Source: Terriglobia bacterium
GTDB taxonomy: Bacteria > Acidobacteriota > Terriglobia > JAIQFV01
NCBI GenBank assembly: GCA_020073085.1
Contig: JAIQFV010000018.1
Span: forward strand, 1 to 64,000
Length of the DNA stretch: 64,000 nt
Reading direction: 5' to 3'
Below, piece by piece: positions 29,506 through 37,738 of the stretch (positions are counted from its first letter, which is position 1; each line of letters begins with the position of its first letter). Position numbers and translations under genes: made by a program. The notes below the pieces were generated by a model. That model was not told where the DNA came from, searched no databases, and worked only from the letters and a program-made list of their open reading frames with translations.

Positions 29506-30861
29506 TTGATCCCGAAAAAGGTCCTCCGGTCGCTCTTTCTTGTCGCCGTTCTCTTCTTTGCCGTCAGTCCCGCCTTTCTATCCTTCGCCCAGGAAAGCAC
29601 CCTCGGTTCAAAAGAAAAATCCGAAGTCCTCGCCCAGGCAGACTCTATTTTGGATGAACTCCGGACGATGCGAGGACAATCCCCTCCACGGCCCGTCCAC
29701 AAAGAGTTCAAATCGAAGGAGCAATTGCGCGACCTGTTGGTTCGGTACAGTCAGGAGGAAAAGAACCAGAAGGCCCTCGAAGCGGAACGGAAAACGATGT
29801 TGAAGTTCGGGCTCCTCCCCCCGGGTTTCCCTTACGTCAAATTCGCACTCGACCTGCTGACGGAGCAGGTCGCCGGATTCTACGACTTCCGAAGCCACGA
29901 GTTGAATCTGCTCGATAGTACCCCGATGGATCTGCAAGTCCCCGTGCTCGCCCACGAACTGACCCACGCGCTTCAGGATCAAAGCTTCAATTTGAAAAAA
30001 TTCAGCGAGCCCGTCCCGGAAAACGATGATCTGACCGAGGCTCATCAAGCCCTGGTGGAGGGGGAGGCGACCGCGATGATGCTCGACTTCCTTCTGAAGC
30101 CCATGGGGAGAAGCCTGAACACGCTGGGATTCGATTTCCGGGAGATGATCGATCAAACCATTCAGATGTCCACCGCCAACACAAAGGTATTTCAAAAGGC
30201 GCCCCGCGCTCTTCAGACCACCCTGACCTCACCCTATCTTTACGGGACGAGTTTCTTTCAGTACTTCCGCCGCCATAACGACTGGTCACGAGCCGGGGCA
30301 TTTTATCGAGATCCACCCTCCTCGATGGAACAGGTGATGCACCCCGAGAAATACTTCGACCGGCGGGACGATCCCATCCTGGTGACTTTCCCGACTCCCA
30401 AATCGGAGTTTCTCAAACACTGGAAGCTCGTGGATTCCAACGTTCTGGGAGAACTGGGCATGTTGATCGTCCTCCAACAGTTCCTGAACGATGACAACGC
30501 CCGCATTGCCAGTGAAGGGTGGGGCGGGGACCGATATCAGGTTTATGAGGATGAAGCGGGCCGACTCCTCCTGCTGCTTTTTACAACTTGGGACACCCAG
30601 GAGGACACCATTCAGTTCTTCAACAGTTATCGAGTCCTGATGGACCAAAAGTACAAACGGCTCAAGGTGGTGGCGGCCGAAGAGCGCAAGCTCTTTCGAT
30701 GGGATTCGGAGGCCGAGCAGGTGGGACTGGAGATCCGTGACCATGATGTCATCGTGATCGAAGGAGCGCCCGCCTCCGAGTTTGAATCTCTGCGAACGTT
30801 TCTGTGGCAATCCAAACGCACTCGAACCGAGTCACCGCAAGTTGTCGACAACTCCCGATGA
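29506..30861 (+). CDS. Secreted HExxH metalloprotease-like protein
   Basis: 451 residues. The start chosen is TTG 29506, preceded by GAGGTGAT, a near-perfect complement to the 16S tail; GTG 29500 is the alternative, and no ATG fits. A signal peptide follows (FLVAVLFFAVSPAFLSFA). The zinc motif is HELTH at 150-154 (VLAHELTHALQDQ), and LVEGEATAMML about 35 residues later gives the third ligand (Glu185 or Glu187), a gluzincin pattern. The rest shows no accessory domain I know. I cannot assign a MEROPS family. Its stop overlaps the start of the LOG-like gene. Confidence 0.78.
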   Translation: MIPKKVLRSLFLVAVLFFAVSPAFLSFAQESTLGSKEKSEVLAQADSILDELRTMRGQSPPRPVHKEFKSKEQLRDLLVRYSQEEKNQKALEAERKTMLKFGLLPPGFPYVKFALDLLTEQVAGFYDFRSHELNLLDSTPMDLQVPVLAHELTHALQDQSFNLKKFSEPVPENDDLTEAHQALVEGEATAMMLDFLLKPMGRSLNTLGFDFREMIDQTIQMSTANTKVFQKAPRALQTTLTSPYLYGTSFFQYFRRHNDWSRAGAFYRDPPSSMEQVMHPEKYFDRRDDPILVTFPTPKSEFLKHWKLVDSNVLGELGMLIVLQQFLNDDNARIASEGWGGDRYQVYEDEAGRLLLLLFTTWDTQEDTIQFFNSYRVLMDQKYKRLKVVAAEERKLFRWDSEAEQVGLEIRDHDVIVIEGAPASEFESLRTFLWQSKRTRTESPQVVDNSR

Positions 30862-31406
30862 CCTCAGACCCAAGAAGGAAGATTGTCACGGTATTCGGCA
30901 GCCGGTATCCCCGATCCGAAGACCCGGAGTACGATGCTGCCCGCCGCCTCGGAAGGCTCCTCGCTGAACAGGGCTACACGATCTGCACCGGAGGATATAC
31001 CGGCATCATGGAAGCCTCTTCCAGGGGGGCGCGCGAGGCACAAGGACATACCATCGGAGTCACGGTGGAATCCTTCCGTGGGGCGGTGAATTCGTTCGTG
31101 GTGGAGGAAATTCGAACCAAAAACTTGTTTTCCCGGCTCGAAAAACTCATGGCCCTGGGTCAGGCCTACGTGGTGTTTCGTGGGGGGATGGGCACCCTCG
31201 CCGAGCTCAGCCTCGCCTGGAATCTGGTCCAGATGGGTCAAATTCCCTCATCTCGCCCCATCTTTCTGGTCGGGACATTCTGGAACCGCTTTCTCGAGGA
31301 GTGGAAGCGCTCCACCGACACCGCGCCTCAGGACTATGCCTTGTTGACCGTGGTCACAAGGCCTGAGGAGATTGCTGCGGTGCTGGGGATGCAGAAGAGC
31401 GTTTGA
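30858..31406 (+). CDS. LOG-family (lysine decarboxylase-like) nucleotide-binding protein
   Basis: 182 residues from an ATG whose ATGA overlaps the upstream stop. Rossmann-like fold with VFGSRYPRSEDPEYDAA, then GGYTGIMEASSRGA and FRGGMGTLAELSLAWN. This corresponds to the PGGxGTxxE motif of LOG phosphoribohydrolases, but Pro is replaced by Arg. LOG proteins release cytokinin-like bases or nucleobases from monophosphates; many bacterial members lack proven function. No Met-Arg-poor region or truncation is seen. Confidence 0.82.
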   Translation: MTSDPRRKIVTVFGSRYPRSEDPEYDAARRLGRLLAEQGYTICTGGYTGIMEASSRGAREAQGHTIGVTVESFRGAVNSFVVEEIRTKNLFSRLEKLMALGQAYVVFRGGMGTLAELSLAWNLVQMGQIPSSRPIFLVGTFWNRFLEEWKRSTDTAPQDYALLTVVTRPEEIAAVLGMQKSV

Positions 31407-31464
31407 ACAACTCGATCCGTCTGTCGGTGGGCTGTCCGGTCGGTTCACGAAAACCCATCGCTCC

Positions 31465-32232
31465 TTACTCGTTCTTCTTCAGAAAACCAGCAACCCCCTT
31501 CCTGCAATCTTCAGTCATCCGTGCCAGGGTATTCACATCGACCCCGACCCGCAGGGCTTGTTCCCAGGGCATCCCGTCCGTGGAATAGAGAAGCGACTTC
31601 GTCAGCGCCACGGCAGAGGCGCTGAGGCGGGTCAAGGTGGATAGATACTCCCCTGCTTCCCTCTCCAATCTGTCGTCATCGAATACCTTGTTGATCAAGC
31701 CGATGCGTTCTGCCTCAACGGCGGTGATGGGTTCAGCAAGCACCAGCAACTCAAATGCCCGCTTCTCGCCCAGGGCACGGCGAGCGAGGGCGGAAACAAT
31801 GGCGGGAACGAACCCGACTTTGGTTTCCGTGTAAGCAAACTGGGCACTCCTTGCCGCCAGGATAAGGTCGCATGCAGTGGCCAGGCCACAGCCCCCGGCA
31901 AGCGCCCTGCCCTGAACCACCGCCACAATGGGTTTGGGTATTTTTCGCATGAGAACGATCAGCTCCATCAGCGATTGGGCATCCTCGATGTTCTCCATTA
32001 CGTCGAGCTGCTGAATCTTCTGGAGGACGCTTAAGTCCATGCCGGCACAAAAATCCCTCCCTGCCCCACTCAACCCGATGGCCTTCACAACCTTATTTGA
32101 CCCGGCATCGCGGAAGGACTTTTTCAACTCTTCGATGAGTTCGAAATCGAGTGCGTTCCGTTTCTCCGGTCGATTCAGGGTAATGCACGCAATGGAATTC
32201 TCAATTTTAAAAATCAGCTTGTTAGAACTCAC
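31465..32232 (-). CDS. Enoyl-CoA hydratase/isomerase family protein
   Basis: 255 residues from a GTG at 32232 (GAGGG upstream); the in-frame TTG at 32265 adds eleven untypical residues. Crotonase fold: the oxyanion region is GAGRDFCAGMDL, and ALAGGCGLATACDLILAA and FAYTETKVGFVPA carry the conserved acidic position. It hydrates or isomerises an enoyl-CoA; methylglutaconyl-CoA or isohexenylglutaconyl-CoA hydratase would fit the neighbours but cannot be read from sequence. It lies downstream of the AtuA-like genes on the same strand, after a gap of about 320 bases with a palindrome. Confidence 0.85.
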   Translation of the reverse strand: MSSNKLIFKIENSIACITLNRPEKRNALDFELIEELKKSFRDAGSNKVVKAIGLSGAGRDFCAGMDLSVLQKIQQLDVMENIEDAQSLMELIVLMRKIPKPIVAVVQGRALAGGCGLATACDLILAARSAQFAYTETKVGFVPAIVSALARRALGEKRAFELLVLAEPITAVEAERIGLINKVFDDDRLEREAGEYLSTLTRLSASAVALTKSLLYSTDGMPWEQALRVGVDVNTLARMTEDCRKGVAGFLKKNE

Positions 32233-32472
32233 GGTGGTAGACCCTCGGTTTTGACGTGCATTCAATGGTAGAACAACTCAGATCGCTTCAAAGTGGACCA
32301 TTGGCTTACCAGGAGAACTTCAGAAACCCCCGATTGACCTGGATTCCGAAGTTACCCTGCGCCCTTATGTCTTATTCGTTCGTCCGGCGAGCAATGGAAA
32401 CAAATTTGCCATCGAACGAATAAGCCATGTCGCCCGCCGAGGCAGGCTAGTGGGTTGAAGGAGTGCGCGGTT

Positions 32473-32492
32473 CCTGGGGCTCACGCCCCAGG
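32473..32492. repeat. Palindromic repeat between AtuA-like and crotonase genes
   Basis: CCTGGGGC at 32473-32480 and GCCCCAGG at 32485-32492 form a perfect hairpin with a 4-base loop, followed by a GC-rich CCGCCGGCGGACCGC stretch to about 32520. It looks like a dispersed repeat and not a terminator (no T run). The surrounding 32233-32557 has no gene I can support. Confidence 0.6.
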
Positions 32493-32557
32493 CTATTCAC
32501 CGCCGGCGGACCGCTGCGCGGCTTGAGTATGGAATCAAATTCGAACCCAGGAATTAA

Positions 32558-32923
32558 TCATCCTCTCCTGCGTCCTTTGATCCCTACGCGTTTCTCACGG
32601 AAGAGTCCCCGAGGAACCTCAATCTCCATCCGAAGCAACGCGGTGGAATAGGTCTTTCCCTGCGCGTCTGTTTTGAGTGAAACCGTACCCCCGCCGCCCA
32701 GGGATTCGTGGAGCAGAAAGTTCAGAGCCCCGAGATTGGGAATCTCAAACCGCTCCACCGCGCCTTTGCAGATCCCCCGAAAGTGTTTCTTGACGCGGGC
32801 TGCGGTGACCTCCTTAACGAGGACGGGATAGTATTCAGGCTCGAGCGCGATGAGTCCAACATTGGCGGTATCGCCCTTATCCCCCGAACGTGCGTGGGCC
32901 AAGCGGAGCAATTGAACTTTCAT
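32558..32923 (-). CDS. AtuA-like C-terminal (ferredoxin-fold) domain protein
   Basis: 121 residues from ATG 32923 with AAAGGA upstream. It opens with VQLLRLAHARSGDKGDTANVG, the start I associate with the small domain that follows AtuA (DUF1446) proteins, either fused or as a separate gene. The C-terminus is basic. It begins 41 bases after the AtuA gene. Role unknown; probably a partner of the AtuA protein. Confidence 0.82.
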   Translation of the reverse strand: MKVQLLRLAHARSGDKGDTANVGLIALEPEYYPVLVKEVTAARVKKHFRGICKGAVERFEIPNLGALNFLLHESLGGGGTVSLKTDAQGKTYSTALLRMEIEVPRGLFREKRVGIKGRRRG

Positions 32924-32963
32924 GGAATCCTTTGTGGCGCGACCCGGCTGACCGCGTGACCCA

Positions 32964-34322
32964 TCACAGCACCTCAACCGCCGGAACCAATTCCGTTTTC
33001 GGGATCAAGCCCGGCCAGTAGGCGATGATCTCTTCGACCTTGGGACGGCCCCCGGCGAATCCGGTCACCGTGGGCGGCCCATTCAGCACAAGCGGAACGA
33101 TCTCCCGGGTAAAGCGTTCGACATCGTCTTTGTCTTGCGAACGCACCCCGATGCGAAACTGGACTTCCGCGATATCACGAGGAGGCTCGCCCGAGAGAGG
33201 GCCATGACATGCATCGACTCCGACAAACTCGGTGAGAACCTCTTCAAACTTCAGTCCCATCGATTTCAGCCGCCTCCGGACAACCCCGTCGGCCACTTTC
33301 GCCTTTTGGTAGGCCTCCGGCCAGGCATAGACCAGCGTGCCCACGGCTTTCCACCCTGATGAATAGCTGATTGACACCTTATAAAACGGGGTGGCCGGCC
33401 GACCCCGGATTCCCGAGAACCGGACGCGATCCTTGCCCTCCGGCTGCAACTGAATCGTCGTGAAATCCGCGATACAGTCGGGAGTAATATAGGAACAGGG
33501 GTCCCCCATTTCATATACCAATTGCTCCTTCACCGTCCGCACATCGACGCGACCCCCGGTTCCCTTGTGTTTTGTGATGACAAAGGTCCCGTCTTGCTGG
33601 GCCTCAATAATGGGGTATCCGATTTTCGCGAGATCAGGGACTTTCTTCCAATCGACGAGGGAGTTGCCACCCGTCGCTTGTGCGCCGCATTCCACGGTGT
33701 GTCCGGCAACCGTTCCCGCAGCAAGGCGATCCCAATCCTGCTCTCCCCACCCGAATTCAAAGGCCATGGGCCCCAGCGAGAGGCCGGTGTCGGTGCATCG
33801 GCCTGTCACAATCACATTGGCTCCCTTTTTCAACGCCTCCACAATCGGCCACGCCCCGAAATACACGTTCGCGCTCTGAACCTTCTCCCGGATGGCATGC
33901 AACGGCTCTCCTGTCTCCATGTTCTCAAGGTTCACCCCCCGCGAAAGGAAATCATCTAACCTGCCGGAGATGTCATCGCCCGCGACGATTCCCACTTTGA
34001 TCCTGGAGGACAGGCCGAGCTTCCCGGCAACGCCGCGAACCGCTTCCGCACACGCATGGGGGTTCACCCCGCCGGCATTCGCGATGATCCGGATATTCTT
34101 TTCGACGCACCGGGGCAGAATGCCCTCCACAAGCGGGATGAAGTCTTTCGCATAACCCTGCCTGGGATCACGGGATTTCTGTTTCTGCAGGATCGACATC
34201 GTGATCTCCGCCAGGTAATCCAGGGCCAGATAGTCCAGGGGTCCCCCTTCCACCAAACGGACGGGTGCCTCCGGCCAATCGCCCCAAAACCCCTGTCCAC
34301 ATCCAATTCGAATGTTTTTCAA
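32964..34322 (-). CDS. AtuA family protein (DUF1446)
   Basis: 452 residues from TTG 34322; GTG 34334 and TTG 34349 are alternatives, the last lying inside a repeat. The opening [20 protein letters not shown] and the core [37 protein letters not shown] are typical of AtuA proteins. In Pseudomonas, AtuA lies in the acyclic terpene (citronellol/geraniol) catabolic cluster; its reaction is not established. Its neighbours here are a carboxylase beta subunit and a crotonase. Confidence 0.85.
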   Translation of the reverse strand: MKNIRIGCGQGFWGDWPEAPVRLVEGGPLDYLALDYLAEITMSILQKQKSRDPRQGYAKDFIPLVEGILPRCVEKNIRIIANAGGVNPHACAEAVRGVAGKLGLSSRIKVGIVAGDDISGRLDDFLSRGVNLENMETGEPLHAIREKVQSANVYFGAWPIVEALKKGANVIVTGRCTDTGLSLGPMAFEFGWGEQDWDRLAAGTVAGHTVECGAQATGGNSLVDWKKVPDLAKIGYPIIEAQQDGTFVITKHKGTGGRVDVRTVKEQLVYEMGDPCSYITPDCIADFTTIQLQPEGKDRVRFSGIRGRPATPFYKVSISYSSGWKAVGTLVYAWPEAYQKAKVADGVVRRRLKSMGLKFEEVLTEFVGVDACHGPLSGEPPRDIAEVQFRIGVRSQDKDDVERFTREIVPLVLNGPPTVTGFAGGRPKVEEIIAYWPGLIPKTELVPAVEVL

Positions 34323-34338
34323 ATTGTCACCCACTGGA

Positions 34339-34411
34339 ATGCACCGCAAAGGCGCGGAGGACGCAGATGAACATCTATCTCAGCGTACTTGGCGTTCTCC
34401 GCGGTGAGTGC
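34339..34411. repeat. Inverted-repeat element at the AtuA gene start
   Basis: GAATGCAC at 34339 and its partner GTGCATTC ending near 34411 are exact complements. Inside, ACCGCAAAGGCGCGGAGGACG faces the inverse of ACCGCGGAGAACGCC. The whole unit is an imperfect palindrome of about 73 bp. Sequences of this 'ACCGCxGAGxACGC' type are familiar as dispersed repeats in environmental bacteria. Its edge reaches the possible first codons of the AtuA gene. Confidence 0.65.
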
Positions 34412-34425
34412 ATTCTTGATTTCTC

Positions 34426-36114
34426 TCAAAGCACAAACTGCCCGAGATGTGGTCCCGGATTGTTGAGCGCCGTGCGAAGGGCCAGTTCAAGCGCCTCGCG
34501 GGTCTCTTCGGGCGCGATGATGGCGTCGACGAAGCCGCGGGCGGCTGCAAACTTTGCGTCCAACTGATGCTCATAATCTCTGCGGACTTTGTCGATCCGG
34601 TCTTCCAAAGCCGCTTCGGGTTTCTTCCCTTCCCGTTCAAGTTTTTCGAGTTCCGTTCCGAAGACCGCCTGGACGGCGCTGTCGCCTTCCATGACCGCCA
34701 TCCGGCCTGTCGGCCAGGAAAAGATAAAATCCGGATCAAAGCCCTGTCCGGCCATGGCGTAATACCCCGCGCCGGAAGCGTGATTGACGGTGAGAACCAG
34801 CTTGGGGACGCCGGCGCAGCTCATCGCTTCCACAAAGCGGGCTCCGGCGCGGATGATTCCGGACTGCTCCGCATCGGTTCCCACCATGAAGCCGGCCACA
34901 TCTTGAACAAACAGGATCGGGGTTCCCTGCCGGGCGCAGGTCTCAATGAAGTAGGCGACCTTTTCAGCGCTTTCCGTGTAGATGATCCCCCCAAAGCGTG
35001 TCGGTCCTCCGCTCGTACTGGGCTTCACGATGCCGCGATAGTTGGCGATGATTCCGATCGGGAGGCCGCAAATCCGTGCATGCCCGCAGATCATCTCGCG
35101 CGCATAGTCGGCCTGAAACTCGTCAAAGGAATCGGCATCGAGAATACAGGCCAATAAGGCCCGTGTGTCGTACTGCTGACGATGGTCCGCCGGCAGAATA
35201 TCGTACAGGTCGGTCAACGGGCGATTGGAGGTCGCCTTGCCCTCCTGACCGGAGAGACTCGTTTCGTTTGGAGCAGCTCGCATGGCCGCTGATCTCGGAA
35301 GTTCAGCGATCCAATGCCTCAATTTCTTCAGGCAATCCTCGTCGTCCTTGGCGCGATAGTGGGCAACGCCCGAAATCGCATTGTGGGTCCAGGCGCCTCC
35401 GAGGGTTTCACCGTCCACGGTTTGACCAGTCGCCCCTTTGACCAGATTCGGGCCTCCCAGGCCCATGAAAGACGTGCCCTCCGTCATGATCATCACATCG
35501 GAGAGGGCGGGCAAATACGCTCCTCCCGCGACGCACTGACCCATGACTGCGGCCAGCTGCGGGACCTTCAGGTACCGGCGCATGATGGAGTTATAATAAA
35601 AAATTCTTCCGGCGCCATACTGCCCGGGAAAGACCCCTCCCTGGTAAGGGAGATTCACTCCCGCCGAGTCGACCAGGTAAAGGATGGGCACCCGGCATCG
35701 CATGGCGATTTCCTGGGCCCGCAAGATTTTCTTAATGGTTTCCGGCCACCAGGATCCCGCCTTCACGGTCGCATCGTTGGCAACGACGACACACTCTCGC
35801 CCCTCAATGATCCCAAAACCAGTAACTACGCCGGCCCCGGGCGCCTGGCCTCCATACTGGTCATAGGCGACCAGTGAACCCACCTCTTGAAAGTATCTGC
35901 CGGCATCAAACAACCGATCCACACGCTCGCGCGCCGTTAGTTTTCCCTGTTTGTGCTGCTTTTCAATCCGTTCATCGCCCCCGCCCTTCCTTACCTTTTC
36001 CTCAAGGGCGCGCCATTCACGGACGAGTTTCTCCAGGTACGGTCTCCCTGAAATGACTGGGGACCCTTCTTTACGCATGGGATTTTTAACTTTGAATTTT
36101 GAGGATGTGGTCAT
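34426..36114 (-). CDS. Acyl-CoA carboxylase, carboxyltransferase (beta) subunit
   Basis: 562 residues. Beta subunit that moves CO2 from biotin to an acyl-CoA. The N-terminal half has SAGVNLPYQGG...GRIFYYN and MGQCVAGGAYLPALSD; the C-terminal half has GGIIYTESAEKVAYFIE, VQDVAGFMVGTDAEQSG and NHASGAGYYAMAG. The pattern is nearest to methylcrotonyl- or geranyl-CoA carboxylase; propionyl-CoA is possible. The biotin carboxylase/BCCP subunit is not in this window. First gene of the AtuA run. Confidence 0.9.
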   Translation of the reverse strand: MTTSSKFKVKNPMRKEGSPVISGRPYLEKLVREWRALEEKVRKGGGDERIEKQHKQGKLTARERVDRLFDAGRYFQEVGSLVAYDQYGGQAPGAGVVTGFGIIEGRECVVVANDATVKAGSWWPETIKKILRAQEIAMRCRVPILYLVDSAGVNLPYQGGVFPGQYGAGRIFYYNSIMRRYLKVPQLAAVMGQCVAGGAYLPALSDVMIMTEGTSFMGLGGPNLVKGATGQTVDGETLGGAWTHNAISGVAHYRAKDDEDCLKKLRHWIAELPRSAAMRAAPNETSLSGQEGKATSNRPLTDLYDILPADHRQQYDTRALLACILDADSFDEFQADYAREMICGHARICGLPIGIIANYRGIVKPSTSGGPTRFGGIIYTESAEKVAYFIETCARQGTPILFVQDVAGFMVGTDAEQSGIIRAGARFVEAMSCAGVPKLVLTVNHASGAGYYAMAGQGFDPDFIFSWPTGRMAVMEGDSAVQAVFGTELEKLEREGKKPEAALEDRIDKVRRDYEHQLDAKFAAARGFVDAIIAPEETREALELALRTALNNPGPHLGQFVL

Positions 36115-36344
36115 CTTCCGCTGAGATTACCGGATTAGAGTTCGCACCGCACCAACAATAGCATAGCCGTCCAAATGGAGTAAAGGCGGCCTCTGGGTCC
36201 AAATTCTTCTATCGAGATCGGGAATTCGTCTTATAATCTGCACCGACTACCTCGGACGATGGCAGTGGTTAAGGGAATTAGAACCGGGCAGTAATCTGTC
36301 CGGGGAACCCTGAGGCGTCCGGCATTCCATTTTGAGGAGGAACC

Positions 36345-36815
36345 ATGAAGGGCAATCCGAAGATTCTCAAGTTACTGAATGAAGTCCTGAAAGCCGAACT
36401 CACCGCCATCAACCAATACTTTGTCCATGCCAAGATGTGTGAGAACTGGGGGTACATGAGACTGCAGGAAATCATCATGAAGGAATCCATCGATGAAATG
36501 AAGCATGCGGATCGCCTGGTGGAGCGGATCCTGTTTCTCGAAGGCTCCCCCAATATGACGGACTATTTCAAGATTAACATCGGGCCCGACGTCAAGACCC
36601 AGCTCGAGAACGACCTGGCCCTGGAGCACGCTGCCATCCCGCGCCTGAATGCGGGAATCACAACCTGCCTCGAAGAGGGGGACGGGGGCTCACGCGAACT
36701 GCTTGAACATATCCTCGTGGATGAGGAGGAACACACGGACTGGCTGGAGGCACAGCTTTTCATGATCAAAGAGATTGGGTATGAGAATTATTTGGCGGAG
36801 CAGATGAAGAAATGA
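36345..36815 (+). CDS. bfr: Bacterioferritin
   Basis: 156 residues. Iron-storage 24-mer subunit. All ferroxidase ligands are present: Glu18, Tyr25, Glu51, His54, Glu94, Glu127 and His130. Met52, the inter-subunit haem ligand, is also present, which marks a true haem-binding bacterioferritin. GAGGAGG precedes the ATG. No bacterioferritin-associated ferredoxin gene is next to it. Regulation by iron is usual for the family but no Fur box was located. Confidence 0.96.
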   Translation: MKGNPKILKLLNEVLKAELTAINQYFVHAKMCENWGYMRLQEIIMKESIDEMKHADRLVERILFLEGSPNMTDYFKINIGPDVKTQLENDLALEHAAIPRLNAGITTCLEEGDGGSRELLEHILVDEEEHTDWLEAQLFMIKEIGYENYLAEQMKK

Positions 36816-36816
36816 G

Positions 36817-37065
36817 TTTTCAGTTGTCAGTTCTCAGTTGCCAGTTCTCAGTGCTTCATCCTCAATATTCAGTTGTCAGTCAGCAGAGATGTCTTCTTCA
36901 AAAGCACAGTATGGCCTGTTTTGATGAGAAGGCGCATTTCTGAACGGAATCCATTTCCTTTGTTCGTCTCCTCTAACGAAGAATAGACCGATGGCAACTG
37001 GGAACCAGCAACCTTTCTGGTAACTGGCAACTTCCCTGACAACTGAGAACTGACAACTGAGAACT
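36817..37065. repeat. Inverted arrays of CAGTTGTCAGTTCT units
   Basis: On the plus strand, 36817-36882 has repeated TCAGTTGTCAGTTCTCAG units. At 36993-37065 the opposite orientation appears (CTGACAACTGAGAACTGA). The two arms face each other across about 110 unrelated bases and would form a long imperfect stem. The right arm ends six bases before the thioesterase ATG, where no ribosome-binding site is seen. Similar but different units occur at 61773-61876. Confidence 0.75.
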
Positions 37066-37071
37066 TTCTTC

Positions 37072-37479
37072 ATGTCCAAGCAAATCGTTGAAACCACCCT
37101 CCGCGTCCGCTACGCCGAAACCGACCAGATGGGGATCGCTTACTATGCCAACTACCTGGCATGGTTTGAAGTCGGCCGGGCCGAATGGTGCCGGGCCACG
37201 GGGTTCACTTACCATGAATTGGAACAGCGGGAAGGCATCTACCTGATGGTGGCCGACGCCCATTGCCGTTACAAGGCCCCTGCCCGCTACGACGACGTCC
37301 TGGTTATCAAAACGAAGGTCAATTCATTTAAGAAGCGGCTGATTGTGTTCGAGTACGAGATCCTGAACCACGCTTCCGGACAGCTTCTGGCGACGGGGGA
37401 AACTACGCACACCATAACCGACGCCGAAGGTCGCTTGCGTTCGCTTCCTGAAAAATATTCGAGATACTTTGTAGCTTAG
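37072..37479 (+). CDS. Acyl-CoA thioesterase, 4HBT/YbgC family
   Basis: 135 residues, hot-dog fold. The motif RYAETDQMGIAYYANYLAWFE contains the catalytic Asp and the long helix of YbgC-type thioesterases. The enzyme hydrolyses short or aromatic acyl-CoAs. No tol-pal genes follow, so a Tol-linked role is not supported. The 5' leader is formed by the inverted repeat described at 36817-37065. Overall family call is firm; substrate is open. Confidence 0.9.
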   Translation: MSKQIVETTLRVRYAETDQMGIAYYANYLAWFEVGRAEWCRATGFTYHELEQREGIYLMVADAHCRYKAPARYDDVLVIKTKVNSFKKRLIVFEYEILNHASGQLLATGETTHTITDAEGRLRSLPEKYSRYFVA

Positions 37480-37496
37480 ACAGGGTTCCGTAGCAG

Positions 37497-37636
37497 CACC
37501 CCGATTCATCGAGGTGTCGTGGACGATTTTGAGGCCTGCTGAAACCGATTCATCGGTTTTTGGAAGTGTTGATGGAAACCGTTAAAACGGTTGATTCCCT
37601 TCTTGAATCCAATATTCACCCCGATAAATCGGGGTG
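37497..37636. repeat. Four short hairpins with a two-base centre
   Basis: Four palindromes follow each other: near 37497-37516 (one mismatch), AAACCGAT-TC-ATCGGTTT at 37542-37559, AACCGTT-AA-AACGGTT at 37577-37592, and CACCCCGAT-AA-ATCGGGGTG at 37617-37636. All share a CCG/CGG arm around an A/T core. Spacing between centres is about 34-45 bases. They lie between the thioesterase and hutH. Confidence 0.8.
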
Positions 37637-37738
37637 CTGAAATTAATTCGACCCGATCACGGTTAATCGCTCTTCCGGGGGGAGGAAGCCCACAAACTTA
37701 TCCTCGGTGACCTTATTAGCGCGGGTCCCACAACTCAA

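Noticed and set aside
36817-37065. CRISPR-like spacing of short repeats
   Set aside because: Units are contiguous, inverted and lack unique spacers; no cas genes.
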